Source: Streptomyces sp. TLI_171 (lineage in GTDB: Bacteria > Actinomycetota > Actinomycetes > Streptomycetales > Streptomycetaceae). From it: a stretch of DNA of 64,000 nt. Under the pieces are notes generated by a model. That model was not told where the DNA came from. It saw nothing but the letters and a program-made list of their open reading frames with translations, and did not search any database. Both the position numbers and the translations under genes were made by a program. The stretch spans positions 6,847,001 through 6,911,000 of the forward strand of contig NZ_RAPS01000001.1 in assembly GCF_003610255.1 (NCBI RefSeq). Reading direction: 5' to 3'. Every line of letters starts with the position of its first letter. The stretch's first letter is position 1. Shown piece by piece: positions 35,601 through 43,784 of this stretch.

Positions 35601-36557
35601 CGGCTGTCCGGCGCGCTGACGATCCATCACCCGGACGCCGCCACGCTCACCGCGCACCTGCACGGCGAACTGCTCCGGCACCGGGCGGCCGACTCCACCG
35701 GCCCGGCGGAACCGCTGGCGGAGGTGTACCTGCGGCTCTGCCGGGCCGGGCGGATCCCCGCCGCCACCCAGGTGCTGCTGGCGGCGTCCGAACTGCGCAC
35801 CGGCTTCGGCGCCGAGGAGCGGACGCCGCACGCCGTGCCCCCGCTCGCGCTCGCCCAGGGCCCCGGTCCCGCGGTGGTCTGCTTCCCGGCCCTCACGGCA
35901 CTGTCCGGGCCGCACGAGTACGCCAGGTTCGGGCGCGCACTCGACGGCCGGCGTACCGCGCACGCCGTACCCGCCCCCGGCTACCGGCCGGGCAGCGCGC
36001 TGCCGGACACCGCGGACGCGTTCATCGCGCTGCAGGCCGACACCGTCCAACGACTCTACGGAGAGGAGCCGTTCGCGGTCCTCGGCCGCTCGCTCGGCGG
36101 CTGCGTCGCGCACGCGGTCACCGCCGAACTCGAACGGCGCGGCACCCGGCCGATCGGCCTGATCCTGGTCGACAGCTTCCCGATGGACACCGGCGCGCTG
36201 CCCGGCATGGAGTGGTGGATGCCCGCCATGGTCGGCGGCATGCTCGACCGGATCGGCGACCAGGACCTCACCTTCACCGACACCGGCCTCACCGCGATGG
36301 GCGCCTACCTCCGCACCCTCGGCCCCTGGCAGCCCACCCCGATCGCCGCGCCCACCCTGCTGCTGCGCGCCGAGACCGCGCTGCCGGACACCCCCGCCGA
36401 CGCCGACTGGCGGGCGTTCTGGCGGCTCCCGCACCGACGGCTCGACATCCCCGGCGACCACTTCACGGTGCTGGAGGACCACTCCGGCAGCACAGCGGAC
36501 GCCGTCCACGACTGGCTGACCACCCGCACCACCGACCTGCAAGGAGAGACCCGATGA
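32595..36557 (+). CDS. Type I PKS module 5 and thioesterase: KS-AT-ACP-TE
   Basis: A 1320-residue protein. The GTG start at 32595 has AAGGAG 8 bases upstream and overlaps the PKS3 end by 11 bases. A docking helix (ADEDQLRQYLRRALTDLRETQQQ) precedes an active KS (Cys206), a malonyl AT (GHS656IG, H756AFHS) and ACP Ser986 (GFDSL). With no KR, DH or ER, the last extension stays a beta-ketone. The C-terminal thioesterase has GRS1166LGG as nucleophile elbow, an Asp in LILVDSFPMD and His1289 in GDHFTV. The elbow has Arg where most macrolide TEs have His or Tyr. The substrate ends in a 3,5-dioxo thioester, so release as a 4-hydroxy-2-pyrone or lactone is likely. The stop overlaps the next gene as ATGA. 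Confidence 0.95.
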   Translation: MADEDQLRQYLRRALTDLRETQQQLEQAEFERTEPIAVIGMACRLPGGADSPEQLWQLVIDERDATGDWPTDRGWDTGTLYDPDPAVPGTSYAVRGGFLYDAAEFDAAFFGLSPREALATDPQQRLLLETSWHAIEHAGLDPEQLRGSRTAVYAGLTAQDYHTRPGAARPELEGHLGLGNLSSVASGRIAYTFGFEGPAVTVDTACSSSLVALHLAVRALRAGESDLALAGGATVMSSPTGFIEFSRQRGLSPDGRCRSYAAAADGTGWAEGAGVLVLERLSDARRLGHRILAVVRGSAVNQDGASNGLTAPSGPAQQRVVRQALADAGLAPSEVDAVEGHGTGTTLGDPIEAQALQAVYGAGRPAEHPLLLGSLKSNLGHTAAAAGVAGVIKTVQALRHGVLPRTLHVDTPTPHVAWEGSGVALLTERQDWPATGRPRRAGVSAFGVSGTNAHVILEQWPAQEAEGGAGEQASPPAAAEAPLPWVLSARTEGALRARAGQLAGLLRRPDAPTAAELAQAVAALPRHPLRAVLAARPEQAADRLAEFAGGAGEVAPKAGTGGRTAFLFTGQGAQRPRMGAELYRDYPAFAAAFDQAAAAFEPHLPYSVAEAVLRTADAEQLDRTGHTQPALFVLQTALLRLLESWGVRPDLVAGHSIGALAAAHAAGLLELSDAAALVAARATLMEGLPAGGTMAALEADEAEVLAELALHAGAVDLAAVNGPRSVVVSGTAGAVDQVAEAFRSRGRRATGLRVSHAFHSHLMDPILDELRSTAKGLTTHPPTVAVVSDLTGRLASAGELADPEHWAAHARRPVRFLDAVRTLRAEGATRFLELGPDGVLTALTRNILADEEPSRRRTVLAAALRRGRPEPEALLDAVGRLHAAGSSVDWTGPLGGPADRRTELPGYPFDRRRYWLDAGPAVAAPRAAAAAAAEPVPAERLDGLTGPGLLDALAALVRAEAAAVLGHADPQDLSEEAAFVELGFDSLTSTELAERLSAATGLRLSGALTIHHPDAATLTAHLHGELLRHRAADSTGPAEPLAEVYLRLCRAGRIPAATQVLLAASELRTGFGAEERTPHAVPPLALAQGPGPAVVCFPALTALSGPHEYARFGRALDGRRTAHAVPAPGYRPGSALPDTADAFIALQADTVQRLYGEEPFAVLGRSLGGCVAHAVTAELERRGTRPIGLILVDSFPMDTGALPGMEWWMPAMVGGMLDRIGDQDLTFTDTGLTAMGAYLRTLGPWQPTPIAAPTLLLRAETALPDTPADADWRAFWRLPHRRLDIPGDHFTVLEDHSGSTADAVHDWLTTRTTDLQGETR

Positions 36558-37438
36558 CCCGTCCCTTCCGCTTCGGCCTCGGCAAGCTCGCCGTCCCCGA
36601 CGACGCCGAGCAGTGGCAGAAGCTCTCCAAGGACGTCGAGTCCCAGGGCTACGACGTCCTGCTGGTGCCCGACCACCTCGGCCGGACCGCCCCGTTCCCG
36701 CCGCTCGTCGCCACCGCCGCCGCCACCCGTCTCCGGGTCGGCACCCTGGTCCTCAACTCCGGCTTCTACCACCCGCCGCTGCTCGCCCGCGACATCGCCA
36801 CCGTCGACCGGCTCACCGGCGGCCGGATCGAGGTCGGCCTCGGCACCGGCTACGTGCACGCCGAGTTCGAGGCCCTCGGCCTCGACCCCGGCAGCCCGAA
36901 GGACCGGGTCGACGCCCTGGAACGCACCGTCCGCGAGCTGCGCCGGCTGCTGAGCGACCCCGAGCACGTCCCCGCCGCCGTCCAGGACCCGGTGCCGCTG
37001 CTGATCGCCGGCAACGGCAACCGCGTCCTGCGGCTCGCCGCCCAGCACGGCGACATCGCGGGCTTCATCGGCATGCGGTACGACCCCACCGCGTTCGGCG
37101 GCCTGCGACTCATCCCGCGCACCGAACTCGCCGAGCGGGTCGCCTACTTCGACCGGGTCGTCGGCGAGCGCGCCGCGCAGGTCGAGAAGAACCTGCTGCT
37201 CCAGGCGGTGATCGTCACCGACGACCGGGAGGCTGCGATCCGGCACGTGGCGGCGACCCAGCTGCCGGTGCCGCAGCACGAGCTGGAGCAGACGCCGCTG
37301 CTGCTCATCGGCAGCGTCCAGGAGATCATCGACCAGGTGAAGGAACTGCGGGACACCCTGGGCTTCTCGTACTTCACGGTGATGGACATCCACCAGGAAG
37401 CCTTCGCCCCCGTCGTCGAGGCCCTCGCGGGCACCTGA
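36554..37438 (+). CDS. Luciferase-like (F420-type) oxidoreductase
   Basis: A 294-residue TIM-barrel protein of the luciferase-like superfamily. Motifs include YDVLLVPDHLG near the N-terminus, RLRVGTLVLN, and LTGGRIEVGLGTGYVHAEFEALGLDPG with DRVDALERTV, a pattern of F420-dependent LLM oxidoreductases. LLIAGNGNRVLRLAAQHGDI contributes cofactor contacts. It starts in the ATGA overlap with the terminal PKS gene and has AAGGAG upstream, so it is translated with the assembly line and very likely modifies its product, for example by reducing the conjugated enone or by oxygenation. F420 and FMN use cannot be separated with certainty by eye. Confidence 0.85.
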   Translation: MTRPFRFGLGKLAVPDDAEQWQKLSKDVESQGYDVLLVPDHLGRTAPFPPLVATAAATRLRVGTLVLNSGFYHPPLLARDIATVDRLTGGRIEVGLGTGYVHAEFEALGLDPGSPKDRVDALERTVRELRRLLSDPEHVPAAVQDPVPLLIAGNGNRVLRLAAQHGDIAGFIGMRYDPTAFGGLRLIPRTELAERVAYFDRVVGERAAQVEKNLLLQAVIVTDDREAAIRHVAATQLPVPQHELEQTPLLLIGSVQEIIDQVKELRDTLGFSYFTVMDIHQEAFAPVVEALAGT

Positions 37439-37464
37439 CGGCCCCACGGCAGCACCGGGCGGGT

Positions 37465-37546
37465 GGCAACCGTGGTTGTCGGGGGCGAGATCCTCCGATG
37501 CGACAACTTTGGTTGTCACTCGACACGGCTGACAACTCAGGTTGTC
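37465..37546. promoter_or_regulatory. Three CAAC-N4-GTTG palindromes
   Basis: GGCAAC-CGTG-GTTGTC (37465-37480), GACAAC-TTTG-GTTGTC (37502-37517) and GACAAC-TCAG-GTTGTC (37531-37546) lie between the converging luciferase-like and TetR genes; the last covers the TetR stop codon. The same CAAC-N4-GTTG core occurs in the TetR/MFS promoter (38353-38366) and between the solute-binding protein and LysR genes (50264-50277). The arms are conserved and the spacers vary, as expected for a protein-binding site. A weak bidirectional terminator role is the alternative. Confidence 0.6.
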
Positions 37547-38325
37547 GATGGGGCGGGGTGCGACTCCTCGCGGGGCCAGCGCTTGCGGGCGGCTTGGCGG
37601 GTGATGCCCAGGAGTTGGCCGACCTCGCTGAAGGAGGCGCCGGCGGCGAGGGCTTCGCGGGCCAGGCGGTCGACCCGGTCGGTGGCGGCGAGGCGGTCGG
37701 TCTCGGCGGCGGCGAGGGCCTGGAGGGGGGCGGCGGGTTCGGCGGGGTCGGCGGCCAGGAGGGGGCGCAGGCAGGGGCCGAGCAGGTCGACGAGCCGGTC
37801 GGCGGGGGCGGCGTCGATCTCGGGCACGCGCAGCAGGTAGCGGGAGACCAGGAGGCCGAGCACGACGGTGCCGGCGAGGGCGCCGCGGAGTTCGACGTCC
37901 TCGCCGGTGAGGGCGTCGGCGACGGGGCTGTTGCCGGGGTCGGCGACGGCGCAGCGGACGGCTTCGGCGGCCTGGGGGTGCGTCAGCATGGAGCGGAGGA
38001 CGGGCATGCTGCGGTCGGGCCGGCCGTCGATGTCGGCGAGGACGTGGGCGAGCAGGCGTTCGCCGAGCTGTTCGGGTGGGCCGGAGAGGGCGCCGCCGAA
38101 GGAGAGGCCGATCTCCGAGACGGCGTCGAACAGCCCTTCCTTGGAGCCGAAGTACTTCATCACCAGGGCCGGGTCGACGCCGGCCCGGTGGGCGACCGCG
38201 CGGACCGTGGTCTGCTCGTAGCCGAGGTCGGAGAACAGCGCCCGGGCGGCGGCGAGGATGGCCTGCCGGCTGCGGGTGCGGCGGCCGCCGGGTGCGGCGG
38301 CCCCGGCCTGCTCGGGTGTGGTCAC
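37537..38325 (-). CDS. TetR-family regulator with an extra C-terminal HTH
   Basis: A 262-residue protein. The N-terminal TetR DNA-binding domain (ARALFSDLGYEQTTVRAVAHRAGVDPALVMKYFGSKEGLF) lies at about residues 24-65. A helical ligand domain with the TetR_C pattern follows. After an Ala-rich linker comes a second helix-turn-helix (EALAAGASFSEVGQLLGITRQAARKRW), of a type usually seen in unrelated small actinomycete regulators. GTG start 38325 is preceded by GGAGGAG. The gene is divergent from an MFS exporter and the shared region holds a TCAACG-CT-CGTTGA palindrome, so it is probably the drug-responsive repressor of that exporter. Two HTHs could allow looping between the promoter site and the three palindromes at the gene's 3' end. 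Confidence 0.85.
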   Translation of the reverse strand: MTTPEQAGAAAPGGRRTRSRQAILAAARALFSDLGYEQTTVRAVAHRAGVDPALVMKYFGSKEGLFDAVSEIGLSFGGALSGPPEQLGERLLAHVLADIDGRPDRSMPVLRSMLTHPQAAEAVRCAVADPGNSPVADALTGEDVELRGALAGTVVLGLLVSRYLLRVPEIDAAPADRLVDLLGPCLRPLLAADPAEPAAPLQALAAAETDRLAATDRVDRLAREALAAGASFSEVGQLLGITRQAARKRWPREESHPAPSTT

Positions 38326-38352
38326 GGCTCTCCTCCGCGGGGGCTCGGAAGT

Positions 38353-38391
38353 TCAACGCTCGTTGACCAATTCGGCGAGCGTCCCTAGCAT
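38353..38391 (+). promoter_or_regulatory. MFS promoter with overlapping TetR operator
   Basis: TTGACC (38363-38368), a 17-base spacer and TAGCAT (38386-38391) make a good principal-sigma promoter for the MFS gene. The perfect palindrome TCAACG-CT-CGTTGA (38353-38366) overlaps the -35 box, so a bound repressor would block polymerase. The leader is about 68 bases. Confidence 0.65.
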
Positions 38392-38465
38392 GAAGAAGTC
38401 TACAAGCGTCGACCGCGTCCCGGTCTCTCGGCGCTTTCCCTCGTCCTGCGCTCCAGGAGCCCGTC

Positions 38466-39917
38466 ATGACGACTCATGACCAGCAGCCGTCCGTGGTCGA
38501 ACCGCCGGCGCCCGCGAAAGAACCCGCCGGCCGACCGCCGGGCCGGGCCGGTGCGCTCGCCCTGGCGGTCATCGTGACCTGCCAGTTGATGGTGGCGGTC
38601 GACGGCAACATCGTGAACATCGCGCTGCCGCGCATCCAGTCCGGACTGGACTTCTCGCCGGGCGGGCTGGCCTGGGTGTTCAGCGCGTACTCGCTGGCCT
38701 TCGGCGGGCTGCTGCTGCTCGGCGGCCGGACCAGCGACGTGCTGGGCCGCCGCCGGATGCTGGCCTGGGGCCTGCTGACGGTGGTGGCGGCCTCGCTGCT
38801 GGGCGGCCTGGCCCCGAACGCGGGGGTGCTGATCGCGGCCCGCGCCCTGCAGGGCGTCGGGTTCGCGTTCGCCGCGCCGGCCGCGCTGTCGCTGATCGCG
38901 GTGACCTTCGCGGAGGGTCCGGAACGCAACCGGGCGCTGGGCGTGTTCTCCACCGTCGCGGGGCTCGGCATCACGCTGGGCCTGATCCTGGGCGGCCTGC
39001 TGACCACGCTGTCCTGGCGGCTGGTGTTCTTCGTCAACGTGCCGATCGGGCTGGCCGCCGTGCTGCTGGCGTACCGTCACCTGCCGGAGACCGAGCGGCA
39101 CCCGGGCCGGCCGGACGTGCTCGGCGCGCTGACCTCCACGGCCGGGACCACCGCGCTGGTGTACGGGCTGATCCACGCCTCCTCGGCGGGCTGGGGCTCG
39201 GCCGCGACCGTCACCGCGCTGGCGCTCGGGGCGCTGCTGCTCGCCGGGTTCGTGCTGAGCCAGGCCAAGGTGGCCCGGCCGCTGATCCCGCTGTCGCTGT
39301 TCGCCCGCCGCAACCGCTCGGGCGCCTACGCGGTGTTCCTGCTGCTGTTCGCGGCGATGGGCGGCACCTACTTCCTGCTCTCGCTGTACGTCCAGGACGG
39401 CCTGGGCCTGCACCCGCTGACCGCGGGCCTGGCGTTCCTGCCGCTGGCGCTGGCCCAGTTCGCCGCCGCCCGCAACGCGCCGAAGCTGATCCCGAGGTTC
39501 GGGGCGAAGCCGCTGATCGTCACCGGTTCCGCGCTGCTGCTGGCGGACAGCCTCTGGCTGGCCGCGACCGGGCCCGACAGCGGGTACTGGGGCGGCCTGT
39601 TCGGGCCGCTGCTGCTGCTCGGCGCGGGCCTCGGGCTGGGATTCGTGCCGCTGAACACGACCATCCTGGCGGGCCTCGCGCCGAAGGAGACCGGCGCCGC
39701 GTCCGGTCTGTTGCAGGCCGTCCAGCAGATCGGCCTGTCGCTGGGCGTCGCCGTCCTGGTCACCGTCTACGGCCGCACCCTGCACGGCGCCGCGCAGCCC
39801 GGCCGGGCCGAGCTCGCGCACGGGCTGGCCACCGCCGTGACGGCCGCGGCCGCGTTCAGCGGACTGGCCGTGCTGATCGCCCTGTTCGTCATCATCCGCC
39901 CCGCCAAGCAGAACTGA
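38466..39917 (+). CDS. MFS drug exporter, DHA2 (14-TM) family
   Basis: A 483-residue polytopic membrane protein. After a 30-residue cytoplasmic N-terminus come about 14 hydrophobic segments, the count for the DHA2 drug:H+ antiporters. Family motifs are VDGNIVNIALPRI in TM1, GGRTSDVLGRRRML in the loop between TM2 and TM3, and GLILGGLLTTLSWRLVFFVNVPIG in the motif C region. It is the obvious candidate for polyketide export and self-resistance, controlled by the divergent TetR. Start ATG 38466 has AGGAG 7 bases upstream. The next gene follows after 34 bases. Confidence 0.92.
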   Translation: MTTHDQQPSVVEPPAPAKEPAGRPPGRAGALALAVIVTCQLMVAVDGNIVNIALPRIQSGLDFSPGGLAWVFSAYSLAFGGLLLLGGRTSDVLGRRRMLAWGLLTVVAASLLGGLAPNAGVLIAARALQGVGFAFAAPAALSLIAVTFAEGPERNRALGVFSTVAGLGITLGLILGGLLTTLSWRLVFFVNVPIGLAAVLLAYRHLPETERHPGRPDVLGALTSTAGTTALVYGLIHASSAGWGSAATVTALALGALLLAGFVLSQAKVARPLIPLSLFARRNRSGAYAVFLLLFAAMGGTYFLLSLYVQDGLGLHPLTAGLAFLPLALAQFAAARNAPKLIPRFGAKPLIVTGSALLLADSLWLAATGPDSGYWGGLFGPLLLLGAGLGLGFVPLNTTILAGLAPKETGAASGLLQAVQQIGLSLGVAVLVTVYGRTLHGAAQPGRAELAHGLATAVTAAAAFSGLAVLIALFVIIRPAKQN

Positions 39918-39951
39918 TCGATCCTCATCGCAACCCCGAAAGGCACCGCAC

Positions 39952-41073
39952 GTGAGCACACCGCAGCTGCACCTGTCCGCCGCGCTCGACGGCGCGGGCT
40001 GGCACCCCGCCGCCCGCCACCAGCCGGACGGGACACCGCAGTTCACCCTCGACCACTGGGCCGGGCAGGCCGCGCTCGCGGAGGCCGCGCTGCTGGACTT
40101 CGTCACCGTCGAGGACCCGCTGTCCCGGGTCCCGGGACCGGGAGAGGACCTCGACCGGCGGCTCGGCCACACCGTGCGCCGACTGGACGCGCTCACCCTG
40201 GCGGGCGCGCTGGCCGCCCGCACCCGGCACCTGGGCATCGTCCCCACCGTGGTGCTGAACACCGCACAGCCCGCGCCGATCGCCAAGGCGATAGCCAGCC
40301 TCGACCACCTGAGCGGCGGCCGGGCCGGGGTCCGGACCCAGCTCAGCCCGGTCAAGCCGATCCCGCTGGAGACGCTGTTCCTGCCGGAGGTGCAGGAGCA
40401 GCTGGCCCGCAGCTTCGACCGGGCCGCCGACCTGGTCGCCGTGCTCCGCGCGCTGTGGGACGGCGCGGCGCGCGACGAGGACCTGTACGCGGTCGCCCCG
40501 GGCCGGTTCGCCACCGAGGACGGGGCGCCGGGGGACTGGCGGCTCGACCCCGACCCGTCCGCCGCGCCCCGCCCGCCGCAGGGCCACCCCGTGGTGTTCA
40601 CCCTCGCCCACATCCGGGTCCCGTGGCGGTACGGGGCCCGCGCCACCGACGTGGTCGCGATCACCCCGCACAGCACCGAGGACGTGCGCACCGCCGTCGC
40701 CGAGATCCGCGCCGAGCAGGCCGCCGCCGGCCGTGCCGGGCGGACCGTGCACGTCTTCGCCGACCTGCTGGTCCACCTGGACGAGAAGCCCGGCGCGGCC
40801 GCCGACCGGCGCGAGCTCCTCGACGAGACCCTGGGCGCCGAACACACCTCCGACGCGCGGATCTTCGCCGGGACGCCCGCCGAACTCGCCGACCTGCTGC
40901 AGGAGTGGCAGGCCGCCGGGCTCACCGGCTACCGGCTGCGGCCCGCCACCACCGCCCACGACCTGCCCGCCCTCGCCACCGGGCTGGCCCCCGAGCTGCA
41001 GCGGCGCGGCGTGCACCGCACCGCCTACGCCGAGGGCACCTTGCGCGAGCGGCTCGGTCTCGGCGCGCCCTGA
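39952..41073 (+). CDS. Luciferase-like flavin monooxygenase, NtaA/SnaA/DszA type
   Basis: A 373-residue luciferase-fold protein. LTLAGALAARTRHLGIVPTVVLNTAQPAPIAKAIASLDHLSGGRAGVRTQLS is the FMN/substrate core of the FMNH2-dependent NtaA/SnaA/DszA class. Members cleave C-S or C-N bonds or act in antibiotic tailoring. It follows the MFS gene by 34 bases and is probably cotranscribed with it. It could tailor the polyketide, or it could belong with the SfnB-like flavoenzyme and transporter at 44910-52422 in sulfur acquisition. GTG start with GAAAGG upstream. The last 49 bases overlap the converging LuxR gene. Confidence 0.8.
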   Translation: MSTPQLHLSAALDGAGWHPAARHQPDGTPQFTLDHWAGQAALAEAALLDFVTVEDPLSRVPGPGEDLDRRLGHTVRRLDALTLAGALAARTRHLGIVPTVVLNTAQPAPIAKAIASLDHLSGGRAGVRTQLSPVKPIPLETLFLPEVQEQLARSFDRAADLVAVLRALWDGAARDEDLYAVAPGRFATEDGAPGDWRLDPDPSAAPRPPQGHPVVFTLAHIRVPWRYGARATDVVAITPHSTEDVRTAVAEIRAEQAAAGRAGRTVHVFADLLVHLDEKPGAAADRRELLDETLGAEHTSDARIFAGTPAELADLLQEWQAAGLTGYRLRPATTAHDLPALATGLAPELQRRGVHRTAYAEGTLRERLGLGAP

Positions 41074-43784
41074 CCGCCCGCCGGCCGGGCGGCGGTCCGC
41101 CGCCCGGCGTGCCGCTCGCCGGGCTGGGACAGCGAACGGGCCAGCTCGGCCCGGCCCTTGACGCGGAGTTTGCGGTAGGTGTGGGTGAGGTGCTGCTCGA
41201 CCGTGCTGACGGTGATGAACAGCTGCTCGGCGATCTCCCGGTTGGAGTGCCCGGCCGCGGCCAGCGCGGCCACCCGCCGCTCGGAGGCGCTCAGCCCGAA
41301 CTCGTCGGTGTCCGCCGCGACCGTCCGCAGCAGCTCCAGCAGCGGCCGCAGCCCGGCCGGCTCGGCCAGCTCGCGAGCCAGCCGCAGCGAGTCCCGGGCC
41401 GCCTGCGGACGGTCGGCCGCCAGCTGGGTCTGCCCCAACTCAGCCAGCGACCAGGCGAGTTCGACGCCGTCGACGCCATCCAGGCGTTCCACGGCGGCGG
41501 TCAGCAGCTCGACCCGGTCGCCCGGGTCCGGCTCGCACGCGGCCAGCGCCCGCAGCGACAGGCCCGCCGTCCGGGGCGCGCCCGCCGCCGGGTGGGCCAG
41601 CTGCGCCGCCGCCAACTCCCGGGCCCGGCCCGGCCGGCCGAGCGCCAGCAGCGCCCGGGCCGCGTCACCCCGCCACGGCAGGAAGGACGGCACGTCGAAA
41701 CCCCACTCCGCGAGCAGCCGCCCGCAGTGCTCGAAGTCCTCCAGGGCGGCGTCCGGCGCGCCCGCCGCCAGCCGGTGCCGCCCGCGCGCGTACAGGAACT
41801 GCGCCCCGTACCGGGAGCGGGTCAGCCGTTCCGGCAGGGCCGGCAGCCGGCGCTCCGCGTCCGGACGGACGCCCAACTCGGCGGCGGACAGCAGCAGCGC
41901 GGACAGCGGCGCACCCACCCACACGCCCCAGCCGTCCGCGGGCAGCAGCTCCAGCGCCCGCACCGCGTGCCGCTCCGCCGCGCGCGGATCGCCGGTGCGC
42001 AGCCGGAGCTCCGCCAGGGTGGCCGTCAGCAGGGCCTGCCAGACCGGAATCCGGCGTGTCCCGGCCTCCCGCAGCAGCGCCGCGCACCAGGGTTCGGCGG
42101 TCGCCGCCCGGTCCGCGTACAGCAGCACGTACAGCGCGGAGATCAGCGAGCCGAAGGTGCTGTCGGTCAACGGCGTGGTGCGCAGCACCAGTTCCGCGGT
42201 GCGCAGGTCCTCGGGGCGGGCGCCCTCGCGCAGCACCCGGGGCAGCGCCAGGGCCGAGCGCTGCTGCGGCTCGCCGACCGGCAGCCCGGGCGGCGGGGCG
42301 GGCCGGTCGGCGGGGACCAGGTGCGGCGAGAGCGCCCGCAACTGCTCCAGCGCGCGGGTCAGTTCGGCCCGCTCGGCCACCCCGGCGGGCTCCGGCCAGG
42401 CCGCCAGGCGGGAGAGCTCGTCCTCGGTGCCGTGCCAGGCCAGCGTCCGCAGCACACCGGTGCGTTGACGGGCCGTCAAGGTCTCCGGGCGCTGCGCCAG
42501 CGGGCGGACGTGCCGGTACGCCGAGCGCGGGTCGCCGCGGAACCGCACCACGGCCCGGGCCAGCACCACCTCGGCGTCGTGCGGGTCGGCGGCGGCGGCC
42601 AGCGCCAGGCAGGCCTCCGCGAACGCCGGGTCGTCGCGGCGCAGCGCCGCCCCGGCGGCCTCCCGCAGCACCGGCCCGGCCCAGTCCGGGGAGCCGTCGC
42701 GGGCGGCCAGCAGATGCCCGGCCACCGCCTCGGCGTTCGCGCCGGACTCGTACACGAGACGCGCGGCGCGCAGTTCGCGGTCGGCGCGCTCGGTGTCGCC
42801 GAGGCCGTCCAGGACGGCCCGGGCCAGCGCCGGGTCGCGCAGGCGGCCGTCCTCGACCAGCCCGGCGGCGGCGAGGGCGGCCAGCGCGCCGGGCGCGGAC
42901 CGCCCCAGGAACTGCGGCAGCAGTGCTGCGGAGCCGGAGGCGGCCAGCACGGCGAGCGCCCGGGCCGGTTCGGCGGCGGCCGGACCGGCCCGGTGCAGGC
43001 AGGCCCGCACGGCGAGCGCGAACGCCGGGCCGGGGCGGGGTGACGGGTCGTCGGGTCCGGCGTCCTCGGCGAGCGCGCGCAGCAGCAGCGGATTGCCGCC
43101 GGCCAGCCGGTGCCAGCGGTCCGGGTCGAGGTTCCGGCCCGGCAGCAGCCGGGTCAGCAGCCGGGCGGTGCCGGCGGGGGAGAGCCGGTCCACCCGCAGC
43201 CGGGCCAGGTGCGGCAGCCGCAGCAGCGCCGCCCACCAGTCGCGGTCCGCGCCCGGGTCGGCCGGCGGGTCGGGCTCGGTGACGACCAGCAGCACCGGCG
43301 CGTCCGGGGTGCGGGCGGCCAGCTGGACCAGGGCCTGCTGGGACGCCGGGTCGGCGTGCCGCAGGTCGTCTACGGCGAGCACCAGCGGTGCCCCGGCGGC
43401 CCGGTCGGCCAGCAGCTGCCACAGCTCCTGGTGCACCCGGGACGGCACCCGCCCGGCCGCCAGCGGATCGGCCTCGCAGGCGTCGTCCCGCTCCGGGCCG
43501 GCCAGCAGCGCCGCCGCCGCGGCCCGCACCCCCGGCGGCAGGCCGGGCCCGCGCAGCAGCTGCTGGAGCACGCCGAAGCGCACCGAGCGCTCCGAGCAGC
43601 GACCGGTCGCGGCCAGCACCAGCGCGCCGCCGCGCTCGGCCTGCGCGGTCAGCGCGCGCAGCAGCTCGGTCTTCCCGCACGCGGCGGGTCCGGTGACGGC
43701 CAGGACGGCGCCGGCGCCGCCGCGGCAGGCGTCCAGCAGGCGGGCGAACCGGTCCAGGTGCTGATCGCGTTCGACGGGCGTCAC
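41025..43784 (-). CDS. LAL-family LuxR transcriptional activator
   Basis: A 919-residue regulator. The N-terminal ATPase has Walker A GPAACGKTELL (about residues 32-42) and a Walker B in PLVLAVDDLRHAD. A long helical, TPR-like middle part follows. The C-terminal LuxR helix-turn-helix is LSASERRVAALAAAGHSNREIAEQLFITVSTVEQHLTHTYRKL. LAL proteins are pathway-specific activators in many macrolide clusters, and this one probably drives the PKS and extender genes. GTG start with GGGAG 6 bases upstream. Its 3' end overlaps the converging monooxygenase gene by 49 bases, so transcription of one may interfere with the other. Confidence 0.92.
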   Translation of the reverse strand: MTPVERDQHLDRFARLLDACRGGAGAVLAVTGPAACGKTELLRALTAQAERGGALVLAATGRCSERSVRFGVLQQLLRGPGLPPGVRAAAAALLAGPERDDACEADPLAAGRVPSRVHQELWQLLADRAAGAPLVLAVDDLRHADPASQQALVQLAARTPDAPVLLVVTEPDPPADPGADRDWWAALLRLPHLARLRVDRLSPAGTARLLTRLLPGRNLDPDRWHRLAGGNPLLLRALAEDAGPDDPSPRPGPAFALAVRACLHRAGPAAAEPARALAVLAASGSAALLPQFLGRSAPGALAALAAAGLVEDGRLRDPALARAVLDGLGDTERADRELRAARLVYESGANAEAVAGHLLAARDGSPDWAGPVLREAAGAALRRDDPAFAEACLALAAAADPHDAEVVLARAVVRFRGDPRSAYRHVRPLAQRPETLTARQRTGVLRTLAWHGTEDELSRLAAWPEPAGVAERAELTRALEQLRALSPHLVPADRPAPPPGLPVGEPQQRSALALPRVLREGARPEDLRTAELVLRTTPLTDSTFGSLISALYVLLYADRAATAEPWCAALLREAGTRRIPVWQALLTATLAELRLRTGDPRAAERHAVRALELLPADGWGVWVGAPLSALLLSAAELGVRPDAERRLPALPERLTRSRYGAQFLYARGRHRLAAGAPDAALEDFEHCGRLLAEWGFDVPSFLPWRGDAARALLALGRPGRARELAAAQLAHPAAGAPRTAGLSLRALAACEPDPGDRVELLTAAVERLDGVDGVELAWSLAELGQTQLAADRPQAARDSLRLARELAEPAGLRPLLELLRTVAADTDEFGLSASERRVAALAAAGHSNREIAEQLFITVSTVEQHLTHTYRKLRVKGRAELARSLSQPGERHAGRRTAARPAGGQGAPRPSRSRKVPSA

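Noticed and set aside
37465..37546. Reading the three palindromes as ordinary terminators
   Set aside because: Stems are only 6 bp with mixed GC and no T-run, and the same core recurs in two promoter regions, which fits a binding site better.
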